Source: Limnohabitans sp. T6-20
Lineage (GTDB): Bacteria > Pseudomonadota > Gammaproteobacteria > Burkholderiales > Burkholderiaceae_C
Length of the DNA: 64,000 bases
Direction of reading: 5' to 3'
Assembly (NCBI RefSeq): GCF_003063505.1
Contig: NZ_NERW01000001.1
Location: 1,170,501-1,234,500 of the forward strand
Below, piece after piece: positions 9,173 to 19,031 of the stretch; the first letter of the stretch is position 1, and each line of letters starts with the position of its first letter. The position numbers and the translations under genes were made by a program. The notes beneath the pieces were generated by a model. It was not told the DNA's origin, ran no database searches, and was given only the letters and a program-made list of their open reading frames with translations.

Positions 9173-9604
9173 ATGACAACAACTTTCAGCGCCAAACCCG
9201 CTGAGGTCGTGCACGAGTGGTTTGTGATTGACGCGACCGACAAGGTCCTCGGACGAGTAGCCAGCGAAGTTGCTCTCCGTTTGCGCGGCAAACACAAGGC
9301 CATTTACACGCCTCACGTCGACACCGGTGACTTCATCGTCATCATCAATGCTGCCCAGCTCAAAGTGACTGGCACCAAGACCATCGACAAAGTGTATTAC
9401 CGTCACTCGGGCTATCCCGGCGGTATCACTGCAACCAACTTCCGCGACATGCAAGCCAAGCACCCTGGCCGCGCACTCGAGAAGGCTGTCAAGGGCATGT
9501 TGCCCAAGGGCCCACTCGGTTACGCCATGATCAAGAAACTCAAGGTGTATGGTGGCGCTGAGCACCCACACACCGCCCAACAGCCTAAAGTGCTGGACAT
9601 CTAA
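9173..9604 (+). CDS. rplM: 50S ribosomal protein L13
   Basis: A 143-residue large-subunit protein, the standard L13 length. Diagnostic stretches are [16 protein letters not shown] near residue 14, GDFIVIINA near 53, [12 protein letters not shown] near 73 and GMLPKGPLG near 109. ATG 9173 gives the canonical N-terminus; an upstream in-frame GTG would add 14 atypical residues. rpsI follows 11 bases after the stop, the universal L13-S9 pair. Confidence 0.98.
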   Translation: MTTTFSAKPAEVVHEWFVIDATDKVLGRVASEVALRLRGKHKAIYTPHVDTGDFIVIINAAQLKVTGTKTIDKVYYRHSGYPGGITATNFRDMQAKHPGRALEKAVKGMLPKGPLGYAMIKKLKVYGGAEHPHTAQQPKVLDI

Positions 9605-9615
9605 GGAGCCTTGAG

Positions 9616-10008
9616 ATGATTGGTGAATGGAACAATGGCACAGGCCGTCGCAAATCCAGCGTCGCCCGCGTGTTTCTGAAAAAAGGCACTGGCAAGATCA
9701 CGGTCAATGGCAAGGACATCCAAGCCTACTTCGGCCGCGAGACTTCGATCATGATCGCCAAGCAACCCCTCATGTTGACCAACCATGCCGAAACTTTCGA
9801 CATCATGATCAACGTGCACGGTGGTGGTGAATCCGGTCAAGCCGGTGCATCGCGCCACGGCATCACCCGCGCCCTGATTGACTACGACGCAACGCTCAAG
9901 CCCGTGCTGAGCCAAGCTGGTTTTGTCACTCGTGACGCTCGTGAAGTCGAACGTAAAAAGGTCGGCTTCCACTCAGCCCGCCGCCGCAAGCAGTTCTCCA
10001 AGCGTTAA
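9616..10008 (+). CDS. rpsI: 30S ribosomal protein S9
   Basis: A 130-residue small-subunit protein. It begins with the [12 protein letters not shown] motif and ends in [10 protein letters not shown]; the invariant C-terminal Lys-Arg tail contacts P-site tRNA. It is co-transcribed with rplM and followed by a clear terminator. Nothing is unusual. Confidence 0.98.
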   Translation: MIGEWNNGTGRRKSSVARVFLKKGTGKITVNGKDIQAYFGRETSIMIAKQPLMLTNHAETFDIMINVHGGGESGQAGASRHGITRALIDYDATLKPVLSQAGFVTRDAREVERKKVGFHSARRRKQFSKR

Positions 10009-10027
10009 TCCGCTTTCCTGCTTCGTC

Positions 10028-10062
10028 AAAAAGCCGCACCGGTTCGCCGTGGCGGCTTTTTT
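10028..10062 (+). terminator. Rho-independent terminator of rplM-rpsI
   Basis: The stem AAAAAGCCGC/GCGGCTTTTT has a GC-rich loop and ends in a T run, 20 bases after the rpsI stop. Confidence 0.88.
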
Positions 10063-10175
10063 CATGGGGGCTTGGGCTGTCAAAAGCCCACAAGCCCAGT
10101 AGCGTTACTGCCGGACGGCGGCCGTAATTCCCGACCAGCGCGCTATACTATTTGGCATTGAACCGGAGAAACACC

Positions 10176-10541
10176 ATGAGCGCTGTTGCTGAAAATATCC
10201 AGACCGAAATGCCTGCCCCGATTGTCTTCACCGACAGCGCGGCCGCCAAAGTGGCTGACCTGATTGCCGAAGAAGGCAACCCCGATCTGAAGCTGCGCGT
10301 GTTTGTGCAAGGTGGCGGCTGTTCGGGCTTCCAGTACGGTTTCACTTTTGATGAAATCACCAACGAAGACGACACGACCATGAGCAAAAACGGCGTGTCG
10401 CTGTTGATCGATGCGATGAGCTACCAGTACCTGATTGGGGCCGAAATTGATTACAAGGAAGACCTGCAAGGTGCGCAGTTTGTGATCAAGAACCCGAATG
10501 CCACCTCCACCTGCGGCTGCGGATCGTCGTTTTCGACCTGA
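10176..10541 (+). CDS. erpA: Iron-sulfur cluster insertion protein ErpA
   Basis: A 121-residue A-type Fe-S carrier that delivers clusters to apo-proteins. The cluster ligands are the Cys in GGGCSGF (near residue 47) and the paired cysteines in CGCGSSF near the C-terminus. I chose ATG 10176 from the CCGGAGAA ribosome-binding site at 10163. A TATACT at 10144 is a possible -10 box. Isoprenoid synthesis and respiratory Fe-S enzymes are known clients of ErpA; the formate dehydrogenase at 57-64 kb would be a plausible one. Confidence 0.95.
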   Translation: MSAVAENIQTEMPAPIVFTDSAAAKVADLIAEEGNPDLKLRVFVQGGGCSGFQYGFTFDEITNEDDTTMSKNGVSLLIDAMSYQYLIGAEIDYKEDLQGAQFVIKNPNATSTCGCGSSFST

Positions 10542-10574
10542 TTTGAAGCGTAGGCGAGCAGCGCTCGCTTGCCA

Positions 10575-11711
10575 TCAGCGGGGGTAAATGGCCCCCAACA
10601 CACGGGCGCCTCTGGCGCCCGTGACGCTTGGCAGGCTCGCGGTTTCTCGCCGCATGGTTTTGAAGGCCAGCCAGGCAAAAGCCGCCGCTTCGACTTGCAA
10701 GGGCGGCAAGCCCCGCGCCTCGCTGCTGATCACCTGCAATGGGGGCAAATGATGGGCCAGGCGCGCCATCAGGTGGCCGTTCAATGCGCCCCCCCCACAA
10801 ACAAGCAAGGATGACGCATCACTGGCGTGGCGCTGTACATCGTGGGCGCACGCCAAGGCGGTGTATTCGGTCAGCGTGGCCTGCACGTCCACGGCTGACA
10901 AGTCGGCTCGACTTTGGACATGTCGCGCCAGCCAAGCCGGGTTGAACAAGTCGCGGCCCGTGCTTTTGGGGGGCGCGTCTTGAAGGAAGGGCTCGGTCAG
11001 CAATGCTGCCAACAGGGTGGCGTTGACTTGGCCTGTTGCGGCCCAGTCGCCGTTTCGGTCAAAGGGCTGGCCTGTGTGGGTGGCGCACCAGAAGTCCATC
11101 AAGGCGTTGCCGGGACCGCAGTCCCAGCCGGTCACCACAGTGCCAGGCCGCAGCACACTGATGTTGGAGATGCCGCCGATGTTGAGCACAGCCACGCAAG
11201 CGTCTGGCTGTGCAAACACACCCTGGTGGAAGGCGGGCACCAAAGGCGCACCTTGACCGCCAGCGGCCAAATCACGGTTGCGAAAATCGGCCACCACATC
11301 CATGCCTGTGAGTTCGGCGAGCAAGGAGGGGTTGTTCAACTGGAGCGTGTAGCCCACAGCGGCTTGCTGTTTGGCTGCGTCACCATCAAAAGCCAGAGGG
11401 CGGTGGCGCACCGTTTGCCCGTGTGCACCGATGGCGGTGATGCCTTGCGCTGACATGCGGCTTTGTTGCAGCAGGTCATGAACCACTTCGGCATAGTGGC
11501 GTGCAATCTGGTTACCAGCCAAGGCGCTGAGGTGCAGTTCGTCGGGGCCACTTTGGTTGAGTGCCATCAACGTGGCTTTGAAAGACGCATCAAAAGCCAC
11601 AAAAGCATGAGCTTTGACCTGAATGTGCCCGCGTGCATCGATGCTGGCCAAGACGCCATCGGCGCCATCGAGTGAGGTGCCCGACATCAGGCCAATGAAG
11701 TGCTCAGTCAT
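10575..11711 (-). CDS. anmK: Anhydro-N-acetylmuramic acid kinase
   Basis: A 378-residue cytosolic sugar kinase that opens and phosphorylates 1,6-anhydro-MurNAc during peptidoglycan recycling. The nucleotide-binding start IGLMSGTSLDGADGVL (residue 5), GAHGQTVRH, the NIGGISNIS stretch (about 197) and VCGGGALN are conserved family motifs. It follows an M23 murein peptidase gene in the same direction, although a hairpin terminator separates them. Together they point to cell-wall turnover. Confidence 0.96.
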   Translation of the reverse strand: MTEHFIGLMSGTSLDGADGVLASIDARGHIQVKAHAFVAFDASFKATLMALNQSGPDELHLSALAGNQIARHYAEVVHDLLQQSRMSAQGITAIGAHGQTVRHRPLAFDGDAAKQQAAVGYTLQLNNPSLLAELTGMDVVADFRNRDLAAGGQGAPLVPAFHQGVFAQPDACVAVLNIGGISNISVLRPGTVVTGWDCGPGNALMDFWCATHTGQPFDRNGDWAATGQVNATLLAALLTEPFLQDAPPKSTGRDLFNPAWLARHVQSRADLSAVDVQATLTEYTALACAHDVQRHASDASSLLVCGGGALNGHLMARLAHHLPPLQVISSEARGLPPLQVEAAAFAWLAFKTMRRETASLPSVTGARGARVLGAIYPR

Positions 11712-11774
11712 GTGAAGTGGCGGTCAAAGAGATGGCGTGGTTTGCTTGGCGGTCGATGCCCAGCGGCAAAGCAT

Positions 11775-11797
11775 CAAAAAAGGGCCTTGCGGCCCTT
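11775..11797 (-). terminator. Terminator after the M23 peptidase gene
   Basis: On the minus strand the stem AAGGGCC-GCAA-GGCCCTT runs into a T6 tract. It lies just after the M23 gene stop and before anmK, so anmK may be partly insulated. Confidence 0.8.
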
Positions 11798-11802
11798 GGA
11801 AA

Positions 11803-13296
11803 TCACTGCGCTGCGCCTTCGCGCATTTGCGCTGCGGCTTCGAGCTGTGCTCGGGCTTCTGCAGCCGTGGATCTGAAACGCGCCATGGCCGAGGGGCTGA
11901 GGGGCGTGCTTTGGGCTTGCTGAATGACCTTGTCAGGGTCCATGTGCACCCCGTTGACACGGAACTCAAAGTGCAGGTGTGGGCCGGTGGACCAACCTGT
12001 GGTGCCTACGGCACCAATCGTTTGACCTTTTTGCACGCTTTGGCCATTGCGAACCAGAATGCGACTGAGGTGGGCATAAACCGTGGAGTGGTTGCCGCCA
12101 TGGCGAACGATCACCACATTGCCGAACCCGCCTTGAACGCCCGCAAATTCGACCACGCCATCGCCCACGGTTTGCGCGGGTGTGCCGGTCGGGGCTGCAT
12201 AGTCCACACCCAAGTGGGCTTTCATGGTCTGGAAGATGGGATGCAAACGCATGCTGAAGCCGCTGGTCTTGCGTGAGAAAGCCACGGGCGATGCCAGGTA
12301 GGCGCGGCTCAGGCTTTTACCGTCCAGGCTGTAATAGTTGCCTTTTTGACCGGGTTCTTGATGCCAGACGGCTTGGTAAGTCTTGTTGTCGTTGTTGAAC
12401 TCGGCGGTCAACACACGGCCGGTCCGAACGGGCTCGCCATCGGCTTCCAGAACTTCATAGACCACAGAGAACCGTGCGCCCTTGCGCAGGGTGCGGTGAA
12501 AGTCGATCTGGTTTGAAAAAATCTGGGTCAGCTGACCAATGACGGCATCTGGCAGTCGGGCTTCGTCGGCGGCGTCATACAGGGAGCTGGCCACCGTACC
12601 ACCCGTCATGCGGATGCTGGTGTTCATGGGCGATGTTTCCAGGGCCGCTTGCAGGCCTTGTGGCGTGCGCTTGACGACCAGGCGCTGGAAAAAGGTGTCT
12701 GTTTCGTTGTTCAGCCAGCGAACACTCAGTTGGCGCAAGTGTTGTTGGCTGTCTGCGTCTGCCAAGACCGATCTGCCAGCTTGTTTCAAGGCTTGCTTGA
12801 CCAACGGGTTGTTGCGCAAAAAAGCCGCAGCTTGCGGGTCGACCAGGCCCAGGCGACGCAACAAACTTTCGGGCGTGTCCGATGCCCGTGTGCTGTCGGT
12901 GCGCGTGAGGCTGATGTCGACCAGGTCGAGCGATTTCGCCTGTTCTTGCAGTTTGTCAATTTCGACGGGCACCGTCACCGTGACAATCGGCTGCTTGGAA
13001 ATGTCCGGCCCCAAATTGGCAATGGCAAATGCCCCCCCACCGCCGGCCAACAAAACGGAAGCGAGTGTTGTGCTGATGGTTTTGGGGTGTCGGCTCAACC
13101 AGCGGACCACCGTTTGAAGCACGCGGGTCAATTGAGGATGTTGCCCATCCAGCCACGCGAGCACGCGTTGGGTGGCGATCAGCACTGCACCCAGCACAGC
13201 GGTGCACAGGAACAGAAAGCCAATGAACAGGGAGACCAGTCGGGACTGGATGGAAGAGAGAAATTGCATCAATTCGGGGTGTTTCACTTGCCTCAT
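11803..13296 (-). CDS. M23 family murein metallopeptidase
   Basis: A 497-residue membrane-anchored protein. A hydrophobic segment lies near residues 16-45 and another near 80-95. A mixed middle region follows, then a C-terminal LytM/M23 domain with HLGVDYAAPTGTPA (zinc His and Asp, about residue 365), HGGNHSTVYAHLS and GPHLHFEFRVNG. The HxH set is complete, so an active zinc peptidase cutting peptidoglycan cross-links is likely. The start is uncertain: ATG 13296 or ATG 13269 (MQFLSSIQ), neither with a clear ribosome-binding site. It is divergent from tyrS. Confidence 0.9.
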   Translation of the reverse strand: MRQVKHPELMQFLSSIQSRLVSLFIGFLFLCTAVLGAVLIATQRVLAWLDGQHPQLTRVLQTVVRWLSRHPKTISTTLASVLLAGGGGAFAIANLGPDISKQPIVTVTVPVEIDKLQEQAKSLDLVDISLTRTDSTRASDTPESLLRRLGLVDPQAAAFLRNNPLVKQALKQAGRSVLADADSQQHLRQLSVRWLNNETDTFFQRLVVKRTPQGLQAALETSPMNTSIRMTGGTVASSLYDAADEARLPDAVIGQLTQIFSNQIDFHRTLRKGARFSVVYEVLEADGEPVRTGRVLTAEFNNDNKTYQAVWHQEPGQKGNYYSLDGKSLSRAYLASPVAFSRKTSGFSMRLHPIFQTMKAHLGVDYAAPTGTPAQTVGDGVVEFAGVQGGFGNVVIVRHGGNHSTVYAHLSRILVRNGQSVQKGQTIGAVGTTGWSTGPHLHFEFRVNGVHMDPDKVIQQAQSTPLSPSAMARFRSTAAEARAQLEAAAQMREGAAQ

Positions 13297-13412
13297 GCAT
13301 CTTGCGATGAGGTGTTGCGATGGGCACAGTCAGGCCGCCCCTAAAATGGACGACTTGGACAAAATGGGCCATTGTACCGGTCTGTACCCATCTGACTTTA
13401 GAAAAAACCCTT

Positions 13413-14645
13413 ATGAATCAAGCGCTTGTTACAAAATTCCCGGTCACGGACAAGACCCGTAACGCTTTGGAAGTCACCTTGCGGGGCTGCGAGGAGCTGA
13501 TTCCCAAGGAAGATTGGCTGCAAAAGCTGGCCAAATCCGAAGCCACCGGTGTGCCCTTGCGCATCAAACTGGGCTTGGATCCGACGGCACCCGACATCCA
13601 CATCGGGCACACCGTGGTGCTCAACAAGATGCGCCAGCTGCAGGATCTGGGGCACCAGGTCATCTTTTTGATTGGCGACTTCACCAGCCTGATTGGCGAT
13701 CCTTCGGGCCGCAACAGCACCCGCCCGCCACTCACGCCCGAGCAAATCAAGCTCAACGCCGAAACTTATTACAAACAGGCCAGCATGGTGCTGGACCCGG
13801 CCAAAACCGAGATCCGCTACAACAGCGAATGGAGCCTGCCTCTGGGCTCCATGGGCATGATTCAGCTGGCCTCCAAGTACACCGTGGCCCGCATGATGGA
13901 GCGCAACGACTTCCATGACCGCTTCCATGCGGGTACGCCCATCAGCGTGCACGAGTTTTTGTACCCCTTGATGCAGGGCTATGACTCGGTGGCGCTCAAG
14001 TCTGACCTCGAGTTGGGCGGCACAGACCAGAAGTTCAACCTGCTTATGGGCCGTCACCTGCAAGCCGAATACGGTCAGGAACAGCAATGCATCTTGACCA
14101 TGCCGCTGCTCGAAGGTCTGGACGGCGTGGACAAGATGTCCAAGTCCAAGAACAACTACATCGGCATTGCCGAAGAGCCCAACACCATGTTTGCCAAGGT
14201 GCTGAGCATTTCCGATGTGTTGATGTGGCGCTGGTTCACCTTGTTGTCCTTCAAGTCCATGGCCGAGATCGAGGCGCTCAAGAAAGAAGTCGAAGGCGGC
14301 CGCAATCCCAAAGACGTCAAAGTCATGTTGGCCAAAGAGATCACGGCGCGGTTTCACAGCGCAGCTGCGGCCGATGCGGCCGAGCAGGATTTCATCAACC
14401 GCAGCAAGGGCGGCGTGCCCGATGACATCCCTGAAGTGACCCTGTCGGGCGCACCCATGGGCATTGGCGCTTTGCTCAAAGCGGCCGGGCTGGCCCCCTC
14501 CACCACCGAAGCCGGTCGTCTGGTTGATGGCGGCGGCGTGCGCGTGGACTCCAGTGTGGTCAGCGATAAGGGGCTCAAGCTCGAAGCGGGCACTTACATT
14601 GTGCAAGTTGGCAAGCGCAAGTTTGCCAAAGTCACGCTGGCCTGA
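13413..14645 (+). CDS. tyrS: Tyrosyl-tRNA synthetase
   Basis: A class I aminoacyl-tRNA synthetase of 410 residues. The HIGH-type motif is [12 protein letters not shown] (near residue 59) and the KMSKS motif is [13 protein letters not shown] (near 241). A C-terminal S4 RNA-binding domain (about 345-410) ends in [10 protein letters not shown] chose ATG 13413; the frame is open further upstream but those residues are not family-like. The length and motif spacing fit the shorter TyrS group common in proteobacteria. Confidence 0.96.
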   Translation: MNQALVTKFPVTDKTRNALEVTLRGCEELIPKEDWLQKLAKSEATGVPLRIKLGLDPTAPDIHIGHTVVLNKMRQLQDLGHQVIFLIGDFTSLIGDPSGRNSTRPPLTPEQIKLNAETYYKQASMVLDPAKTEIRYNSEWSLPLGSMGMIQLASKYTVARMMERNDFHDRFHAGTPISVHEFLYPLMQGYDSVALKSDLELGGTDQKFNLLMGRHLQAEYGQEQQCILTMPLLEGLDGVDKMSKSKNNYIGIAEEPNTMFAKVLSISDVLMWRWFTLLSFKSMAEIEALKKEVEGGRNPKDVKVMLAKEITARFHSAAAADAAEQDFINRSKGGVPDDIPEVTLSGAPMGIGALLKAAGLAPSTTEAGRLVDGGGVRVDSSVVSDKGLKLEAGTYIVQVGKRKFAKVTLA

Positions 14646-14706
14646 GCGGCAGGCATGAGGGCTCCATGTTCATCCCCAGTTCATCGCGACGGGGTATGCT
14701 GAAACC

Positions 14707-15633
14707 ATGAAAAGATTTGATTCCTGGATGACACCCACCCGCATGTTGTGGGCCTCTGTGGTGGTGGCGTTGATCACGATTGGCCTGAAAACGCTGGCTT
14801 GGTGGTTGACCGACTCGGTCGGCCTGCTGTCGGACGCCATGGAGTCACTGGTGAACCTGGCCAGCGCGATTTTTGGTTTGATGATGGTCACCGTGGCGGC
14901 TATGCCTGCCGATGACGACCACCCTTACGGGCACCACAAAGCGGAATATTTTTCTTCGGGTTTTGAGGGCATTCTCATTTTGGTGGCCGCTTTGGGCATC
15001 ATTTGGGCCGCCGCCCATCGCATTTTTGACCCGCAACCCATAGAACAAGTGGGTTTGGGCTTGGCTTTGTCGGTGGGCAGTTCGGCCCTGAACGGCTTGT
15101 TGGCCTGGCTGATGTTTCGCGCTGCCAAACAGCACCGCTCGCTGGCGCTGGAGGCGGACGCCCTGCATCTGGTGACCGATGTCTGGACGTCAGCCGGCGT
15201 GGTGATGGGCATCGCTTTGGTCAGCGTGACCGGCTGGTTGTGGCTGGACGCGCTGGTGGCCATTGCCGTGGCCCTGAACATCCTGAAGGAAGGCTGGCAC
15301 CTGATTTGGGTGTCTTCACAAGGGTTGATGGACGAAGCACTGGAGCCTGAGGTTTTGGCCGAAGTGCAAAAAGTGCTGGATGGTTTCGCACACCAACGAG
15401 GCGAAGTGGAAATCATCCGCTTTGACCACCTGCACACCCGCAAAGCCGGGCAGCGGCGTTTTGTCGATGTGCACATGCACATGCCTGCGAGCTGGACATT
15501 GGGGCGCGCGGCGGCATTGCGCGGCAGCGTCGAGCAAGCCTTGATGAGCGAGGTGCCCGGATTGCGCGCCACCATCCAACTTTTGCCCAGCGATGTGGAA
15601 GCGCATTTTCACGATGCCCGGGATTTGAAATGA
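14707..15633 (+). CDS. Cation diffusion facilitator metal exporter
   Basis: A 308-residue inner-membrane transporter with about six transmembrane helices and a C-terminal cytosolic domain (about 215-308). Conserved CDF positions are [14 protein letters not shown] in helix 2 and [14 protein letters not shown] in helix 5, containing the metal-binding acidic and His residues. It is of FieF/CzcD type and probably exports zinc or iron; the substrate cannot be told from sequence. Its stop overlaps the dtd start by four bases (ATGA), suggesting one transcript. Confidence 0.92.
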   Translation: MKRFDSWMTPTRMLWASVVVALITIGLKTLAWWLTDSVGLLSDAMESLVNLASAIFGLMMVTVAAMPADDDHPYGHHKAEYFSSGFEGILILVAALGIIWAAAHRIFDPQPIEQVGLGLALSVGSSALNGLLAWLMFRAAKQHRSLALEADALHLVTDVWTSAGVVMGIALVSVTGWLWLDALVAIAVALNILKEGWHLIWVSSQGLMDEALEPEVLAEVQKVLDGFAHQRGEVEIIRFDHLHTRKAGQRRFVDVHMHMPASWTLGRAAALRGSVEQALMSEVPGLRATIQLLPSDVEAHFHDARDLK

Positions 15634-16082
15634 TTGCGGTTTTGCAGCGCGTGAGCGAAGCCAGCGTGCGGGTGGATGGCACCGTGATCGGCCAGATTGG
15701 CGCGGGCTTGCTGGTGCTGTTGTGCGCAGAAAAGGGCGATACCGATGATGTGGCCGACAAAATGCTCGCCAAGATCCTCAAGCTGCGCATCTTCGGTGAC
15801 GACGCTGGCAAGATGAATTTGAGCGTGCAGGACGTGCAGGGTGGGTTGCTGGTGGTCAGCCAGTTCACTTTGGCTGCAGATGTGGCTTCGGGGACCCGTC
15901 CGGGTTTTTCGGCGGCTGCTGCACCCGAAGAAGGTCGGCGACTTTATGACCACTTCGTGGCCCGCGCACAGCAGTTGCATGCGGTGGTTCAGACCGGGCG
16001 TTTCGCAGCCGACATGAAGGTCGCTTTGGTCAATGATGGCCCGGTGACAATCCCCATGACGTTGCGCGCCTCCGGGGCTTGA
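15630..16082 (+). CDS. dtd: D-aminoacyl-tRNA deacylase
   Basis: A 150-residue enzyme that hydrolyses D-amino acids wrongly attached to tRNA. It has [13 protein letters not shown] at the start, the catalytic SQFTLAADV loop near residue 77 and the cis-proline motif NDGPVTI near 136. It is translationally coupled to the upstream CDF gene, and the beta-propeller gene downstream starts within 45 bases, so the three probably share a message. Confidence 0.95.
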   Translation: MIAVLQRVSEASVRVDGTVIGQIGAGLLVLLCAEKGDTDDVADKMLAKILKLRIFGDDAGKMNLSVQDVQGGLLVVSQFTLAADVASGTRPGFSAAAAPEEGRRLYDHFVARAQQLHAVVQTGRFAADMKVALVNDGPVTIPMTLRASGA

Positions 16083-16120
16083 GCAAACAATGGATGGCTG
16101 ATTTTTGTGAGTTCTTCAAA

Positions 16121-17371
16121 ATGAAAAAACTTTTTTGGACCGGGTGTATTGCCGGCATGTTGTGGGTGTTTGGCGCGCAGGCGCAAGAGTCATTGGTTCG
16201 CGTGGGGCGTATCCAGGCGCTGGGCAAGACCAATGCCCCCCAGGACATCTATGACGTGCGGATTCAATCCCCCAAGTCCGCGATGTTCTCGCAAGACGGC
16301 AAGAAGCTTTACATCAATGCACTGGAAGGTGGGCAAACGCTGGTTTACAGCTTTCCAGAGCTGCAGCCGCTGAAGTCGATTGACCACACCTTTGGCCCGG
16401 CCGACGCCGCGCTCTTCCAGAACGAAACCACGGTTTTCGGCTACCCCTATTTCCATGGCAAGTCGGGACAGTACAACCATTTCCTGGGCAAGCCCGTCGA
16501 AATGGCGATGTCGCACAACGGCAAATACCTTTGGGTGCCCTATTACCGCCGCAGCTTTGACCTCAATGCCTCGTCGCCCTCGGCATTGGCCATCATTGAC
16601 ATGCAAACCGACAAAGTGGTGCGTGTCATGCCTACGGGCCCTTTGCCCAAATATGTGGCCATTTCCCCCGATTCCCGTCAGGCGGTGGTGACACATTGGG
16701 GCGACAACACCTTGGGGGTTCTGGACATCAGTGCAGACCATCCGCGTGACTTCCGCTACAGCGGGCACTGGGTGGTGGAGCGCAAACTGCCAACCGAAGG
16801 CATCAAAGGCAACCGAGACAGCAATTGCGGCTTTTGTTTGCGCGGCACGGTCTACACGCCAGACGGGCAGACCGTGCTGGTGGCCCGCATGGGCGGCGGA
16901 GGTGTGGCTGGTTTCGAGGCCGCCACAGGGCGTTACCTGGGTACCGTGACCGACATCGTGCCCAATCCCCGGCATGTGGTGATCAGCCACGATGGTCGGA
17001 CGCTGTATGTCAGCGGCAACCAAAGTGGGCTGGTGGGGCGTTACGACCTCGCAGCCGTGGTGCAGGCCCTCAAAAAGGCTGACGCGCAGCGCGTCGCAGG
17101 GCCCGGTGGCCGCAGTCTGAGCGTGGGCATGGGGGTTCGAACCATCGAGTTGAGCCCGGATCAGCGCAGTCTGTATGCCGCCATCAACAACGATGCGCGA
17201 CTGGTCAAAGTCGATCTGGCTTCGTGGTCTGTGGTCGCGCGCAGCGAGGTGGACCCGTTCACTGTCGGCTTGGCCGTCAGCCCGGATGGCAAGACCATCG
17301 TGACCACCAGCCAGGGGCGCGAGATGGTGGGCGGCTACTCGGTTGGCTTTTATCGCGATTCCGGGCGGTGA
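16121..17371 (+). CDS. Secreted YncE-like beta-propeller protein
   Basis: A 416-residue precursor with a signal peptide (MKKLFWTGCIAGMLWVFGAQA). The mature part shows repeated blade motifs such as ISPDSRQAVVTHWG, YTPDGQTVLVARMG, ISHDGRTLYVSGN, LSPDQRSLYAAIN and VSPDGKTIVTTS, characteristic of YVTN/YncE seven-bladed propellers. Such periplasmic proteins bind ligands or partners; no catalytic site is evident. One CGFC pair occurs near residue 240. ATG 16121 gives a clean signal peptide; the frame is open back to 16079, overlapping the dtd stop. Confidence 0.82.
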   Translation: MKKLFWTGCIAGMLWVFGAQAQESLVRVGRIQALGKTNAPQDIYDVRIQSPKSAMFSQDGKKLYINALEGGQTLVYSFPELQPLKSIDHTFGPADAALFQNETTVFGYPYFHGKSGQYNHFLGKPVEMAMSHNGKYLWVPYYRRSFDLNASSPSALAIIDMQTDKVVRVMPTGPLPKYVAISPDSRQAVVTHWGDNTLGVLDISADHPRDFRYSGHWVVERKLPTEGIKGNRDSNCGFCLRGTVYTPDGQTVLVARMGGGGVAGFEAATGRYLGTVTDIVPNPRHVVISHDGRTLYVSGNQSGLVGRYDLAAVVQALKKADAQRVAGPGGRSLSVGMGVRTIELSPDQRSLYAAINNDARLVKVDLASWSVVARSEVDPFTVGLAVSPDGKTIVTTSQGREMVGGYSVGFYRDSGR

Positions 17372-17403
17372 AGCGCCGTTGTCCGGAGAACGATAATCCC
17401 CGG

Positions 17404-18813
17404 ATGACTGCAACTTCTCCCGCCGCGACATCGACTCGCTTTGATCAGCTCGCGCTGGCCCCCGCCACGCTCCAAAACCTCGAACAACTGGGCTACACCC
17501 AGATGACGCCTATCCAGGCGGCCAGCTTGCCACTCACGTTGGCAGGGCAGGACCTGATTGCCCAGGCCAGCACCGGCAGCGGCAAAACAGCCGCCTTTGG
17601 CTTGCCCCTGATCGAGCGCTTGCAAAGCGCCGGTTCACCCAGCGCCGCCATTCAAGCCGTGATCCTGTGCCCCACGCGCGAACTGGCCGACCAGGTGACG
17701 CAGGAAATTCGCCGTCTGGCCCGTGCCCGGCAAAACGTGAAAGTTGTCACCCTGTGCGGCGGCGTGGCTTTGAGAGGCCAGACGGTGAGCCTGGAGCACG
17801 GTGCCGATGTGGTGGTGGGCACGCCCGGCCGCATCCTGGATCACCTGGAACGCGGCTCGCTGAGTTTGGCGGGCGTGAACACCCTGGTGCTGGACGAAGC
17901 CGACCGCATGCTGGACATGGGCTTTTTTGACGACATCGCCAAAGTGGTGCGCCAGTGCGCCAAAGATCGCCAGACCCTGTTGTTTTCGGCCACTTACCCT
18001 GAAGGCATTGCCAAGCTGGCGTCGCAGTTCATGCGTGCGCCCCAGACCGTCAAGGTCGAGGCCCAGCACAGCGCGCACAAAATTCGCCAAATTTATTACG
18101 AAGTGAGCGAAAGCCAGCGGCTGGACGCTGTGTCCAAACTGTTGGCGCACTTCCGCCCTGAGCGGACGCTGGCGTTTTGCAACACCAAGCAGCAGTGCCG
18201 CGACCTGGTGGCGGTTTTGCAGGCCCAGGGCTACAGCGCGCTGGCGCTGTTTGGCGAGCTGGAGCAGCGCGAGCGCGACCAAGTGCTGGTTCAGTTTGCC
18301 AACCGCAGCTGCTCGGTGCTGGTGGCCACCGATGTGGCCTCGCGCGGGCTGGATGTGGAAGGGCTCGAAGCGGTGATCAACGTGGACGTGACGCCCGATG
18401 CAGAAATCCACATCCACCGCATTGGCCGCACCGGCCGTGGCGATGCCGAAGGTCTGGCCTTGACGCTGGCCAGCATGGACGAGATGGGCTCGGTCGGCAA
18501 GATCGAGGTGATGCAGGGCCGTGAATCGAAGTGGGAGCCCTTGTCTGGTCTGACCCCAGCCGCAGGCGGACCATTGCAGCCCCCCATGCGCACCCTGCAA
18601 ATTGTGGGCGGACGGAAGGAAAAAATCCGCGCTGGCGATGTGATGGGTGCGCTGGCGGGCGAATGCGGTCTGACCCGTGAGCAGGTCGGCAAGATCAATG
18701 TGAACGAATTTTCGACCTATGTCGCGGTACAGGCTGCATTGGCCAAAAAAGTCGAGGTGCAGTTGTCACACGGCAAGATCAAGGGCAAGAGTGTGAAGGT
18801 TCGGTTGCTCTGA
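17404..18813 (+). CDS. dbpA: ATP-dependent RNA helicase DbpA
   Basis: A 469-residue DEAD-box helicase. Motifs in order are Q motif (TPIQAASLP), QASTGSGKT (near residue 58), PTREL, GTPGR, VLDEADRMLDMGF, SAT, DVASRGLD and HRIGRTGR. The C-terminal 75 residues (from TLQIVGGRKEKIRAGD) form the DbpA RNA-binding domain, which recognises hairpin 92 of 23S rRNA in known members and directs the protein to 50S assembly. The TGA stop lies inside the outer arm of an unusual inverted-repeat block, and the gene converges on ybeY. Confidence 0.94.
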   Translation: MTATSPAATSTRFDQLALAPATLQNLEQLGYTQMTPIQAASLPLTLAGQDLIAQASTGSGKTAAFGLPLIERLQSAGSPSAAIQAVILCPTRELADQVTQEIRRLARARQNVKVVTLCGGVALRGQTVSLEHGADVVVGTPGRILDHLERGSLSLAGVNTLVLDEADRMLDMGFFDDIAKVVRQCAKDRQTLLFSATYPEGIAKLASQFMRAPQTVKVEAQHSAHKIRQIYYEVSESQRLDAVSKLLAHFRPERTLAFCNTKQQCRDLVAVLQAQGYSALALFGELEQRERDQVLVQFANRSCSVLVATDVASRGLDVEGLEAVINVDVTPDAEIHIHRIGRTGRGDAEGLALTLASMDEMGSVGKIEVMQGRESKWEPLSGLTPAAGGPLQPPMRTLQIVGGRKEKIRAGDVMGALAGECGLTREQVGKINVNEFSTYVAVQAALAKKVEVQLSHGKIKGKSVKVRLL

Positions 18814-19018
18814 TTTTTTTCTGAGAGCGGTGAATGGGGCGATGCGGCGGGCGCCTCATGACGGGGTACCGAAAATCGGCGCCCGCCGCATCGCCCCATT
18901 CACCTAGGTGGTCTTGAAAAAAATCAGCGTGCTTCAGAGCACAACGGTTTCGGTTTGGGTAGGGCCGGGTGACGATTTTCGGTACCCCGTCATGAGGAAT
19001 CCGGCCCTACCCAAACCG
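18810..19018. repeat. Paired long hairpins with complementary loops
   Basis: Hairpin 1 has 27-bp perfect arms (18829-18855 and 18878-18904) and a 22-nt loop at 18856-18877. Hairpin 2 has 18-bp perfect arms of unrelated sequence (18951-18968 and 19001-19018) and a 32-nt loop. Bases 18974-18995 of the second loop are the exact reverse complement of the whole first loop. An outer inverted repeat of 11 bp (18810-18820 and 18917-18927) frames hairpin 1. The block fills the gap between convergent dbpA and ybeY. I do not recognise it as a named element. Confidence 0.9.
18917..18942 (-). terminator. Terminator for the phoH-ybeY direction
   Basis: On the minus strand the small stem GTGCT-CTGA-AGCAC is followed by GCTGA and a run of seven T. 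It lies between the two long hairpins. Confidence 0.65.
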
Positions 19019-19031
19019 GAACCTCACACAG

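Noticed and set aside
10553..10570. Hairpin CGAGC-AGC-GCTCG between erpA and anmK as a terminator
   Set aside because: The stem is short and no T run follows on either strand.
18856..18995. Loop inverted repeat considered as a site-specific inversion switch
   Set aside because: There is no recombinase gene nearby, and the hairpin arms are perfect on both sides, which an inversion would break. Left as a structural RNA/DNA question.
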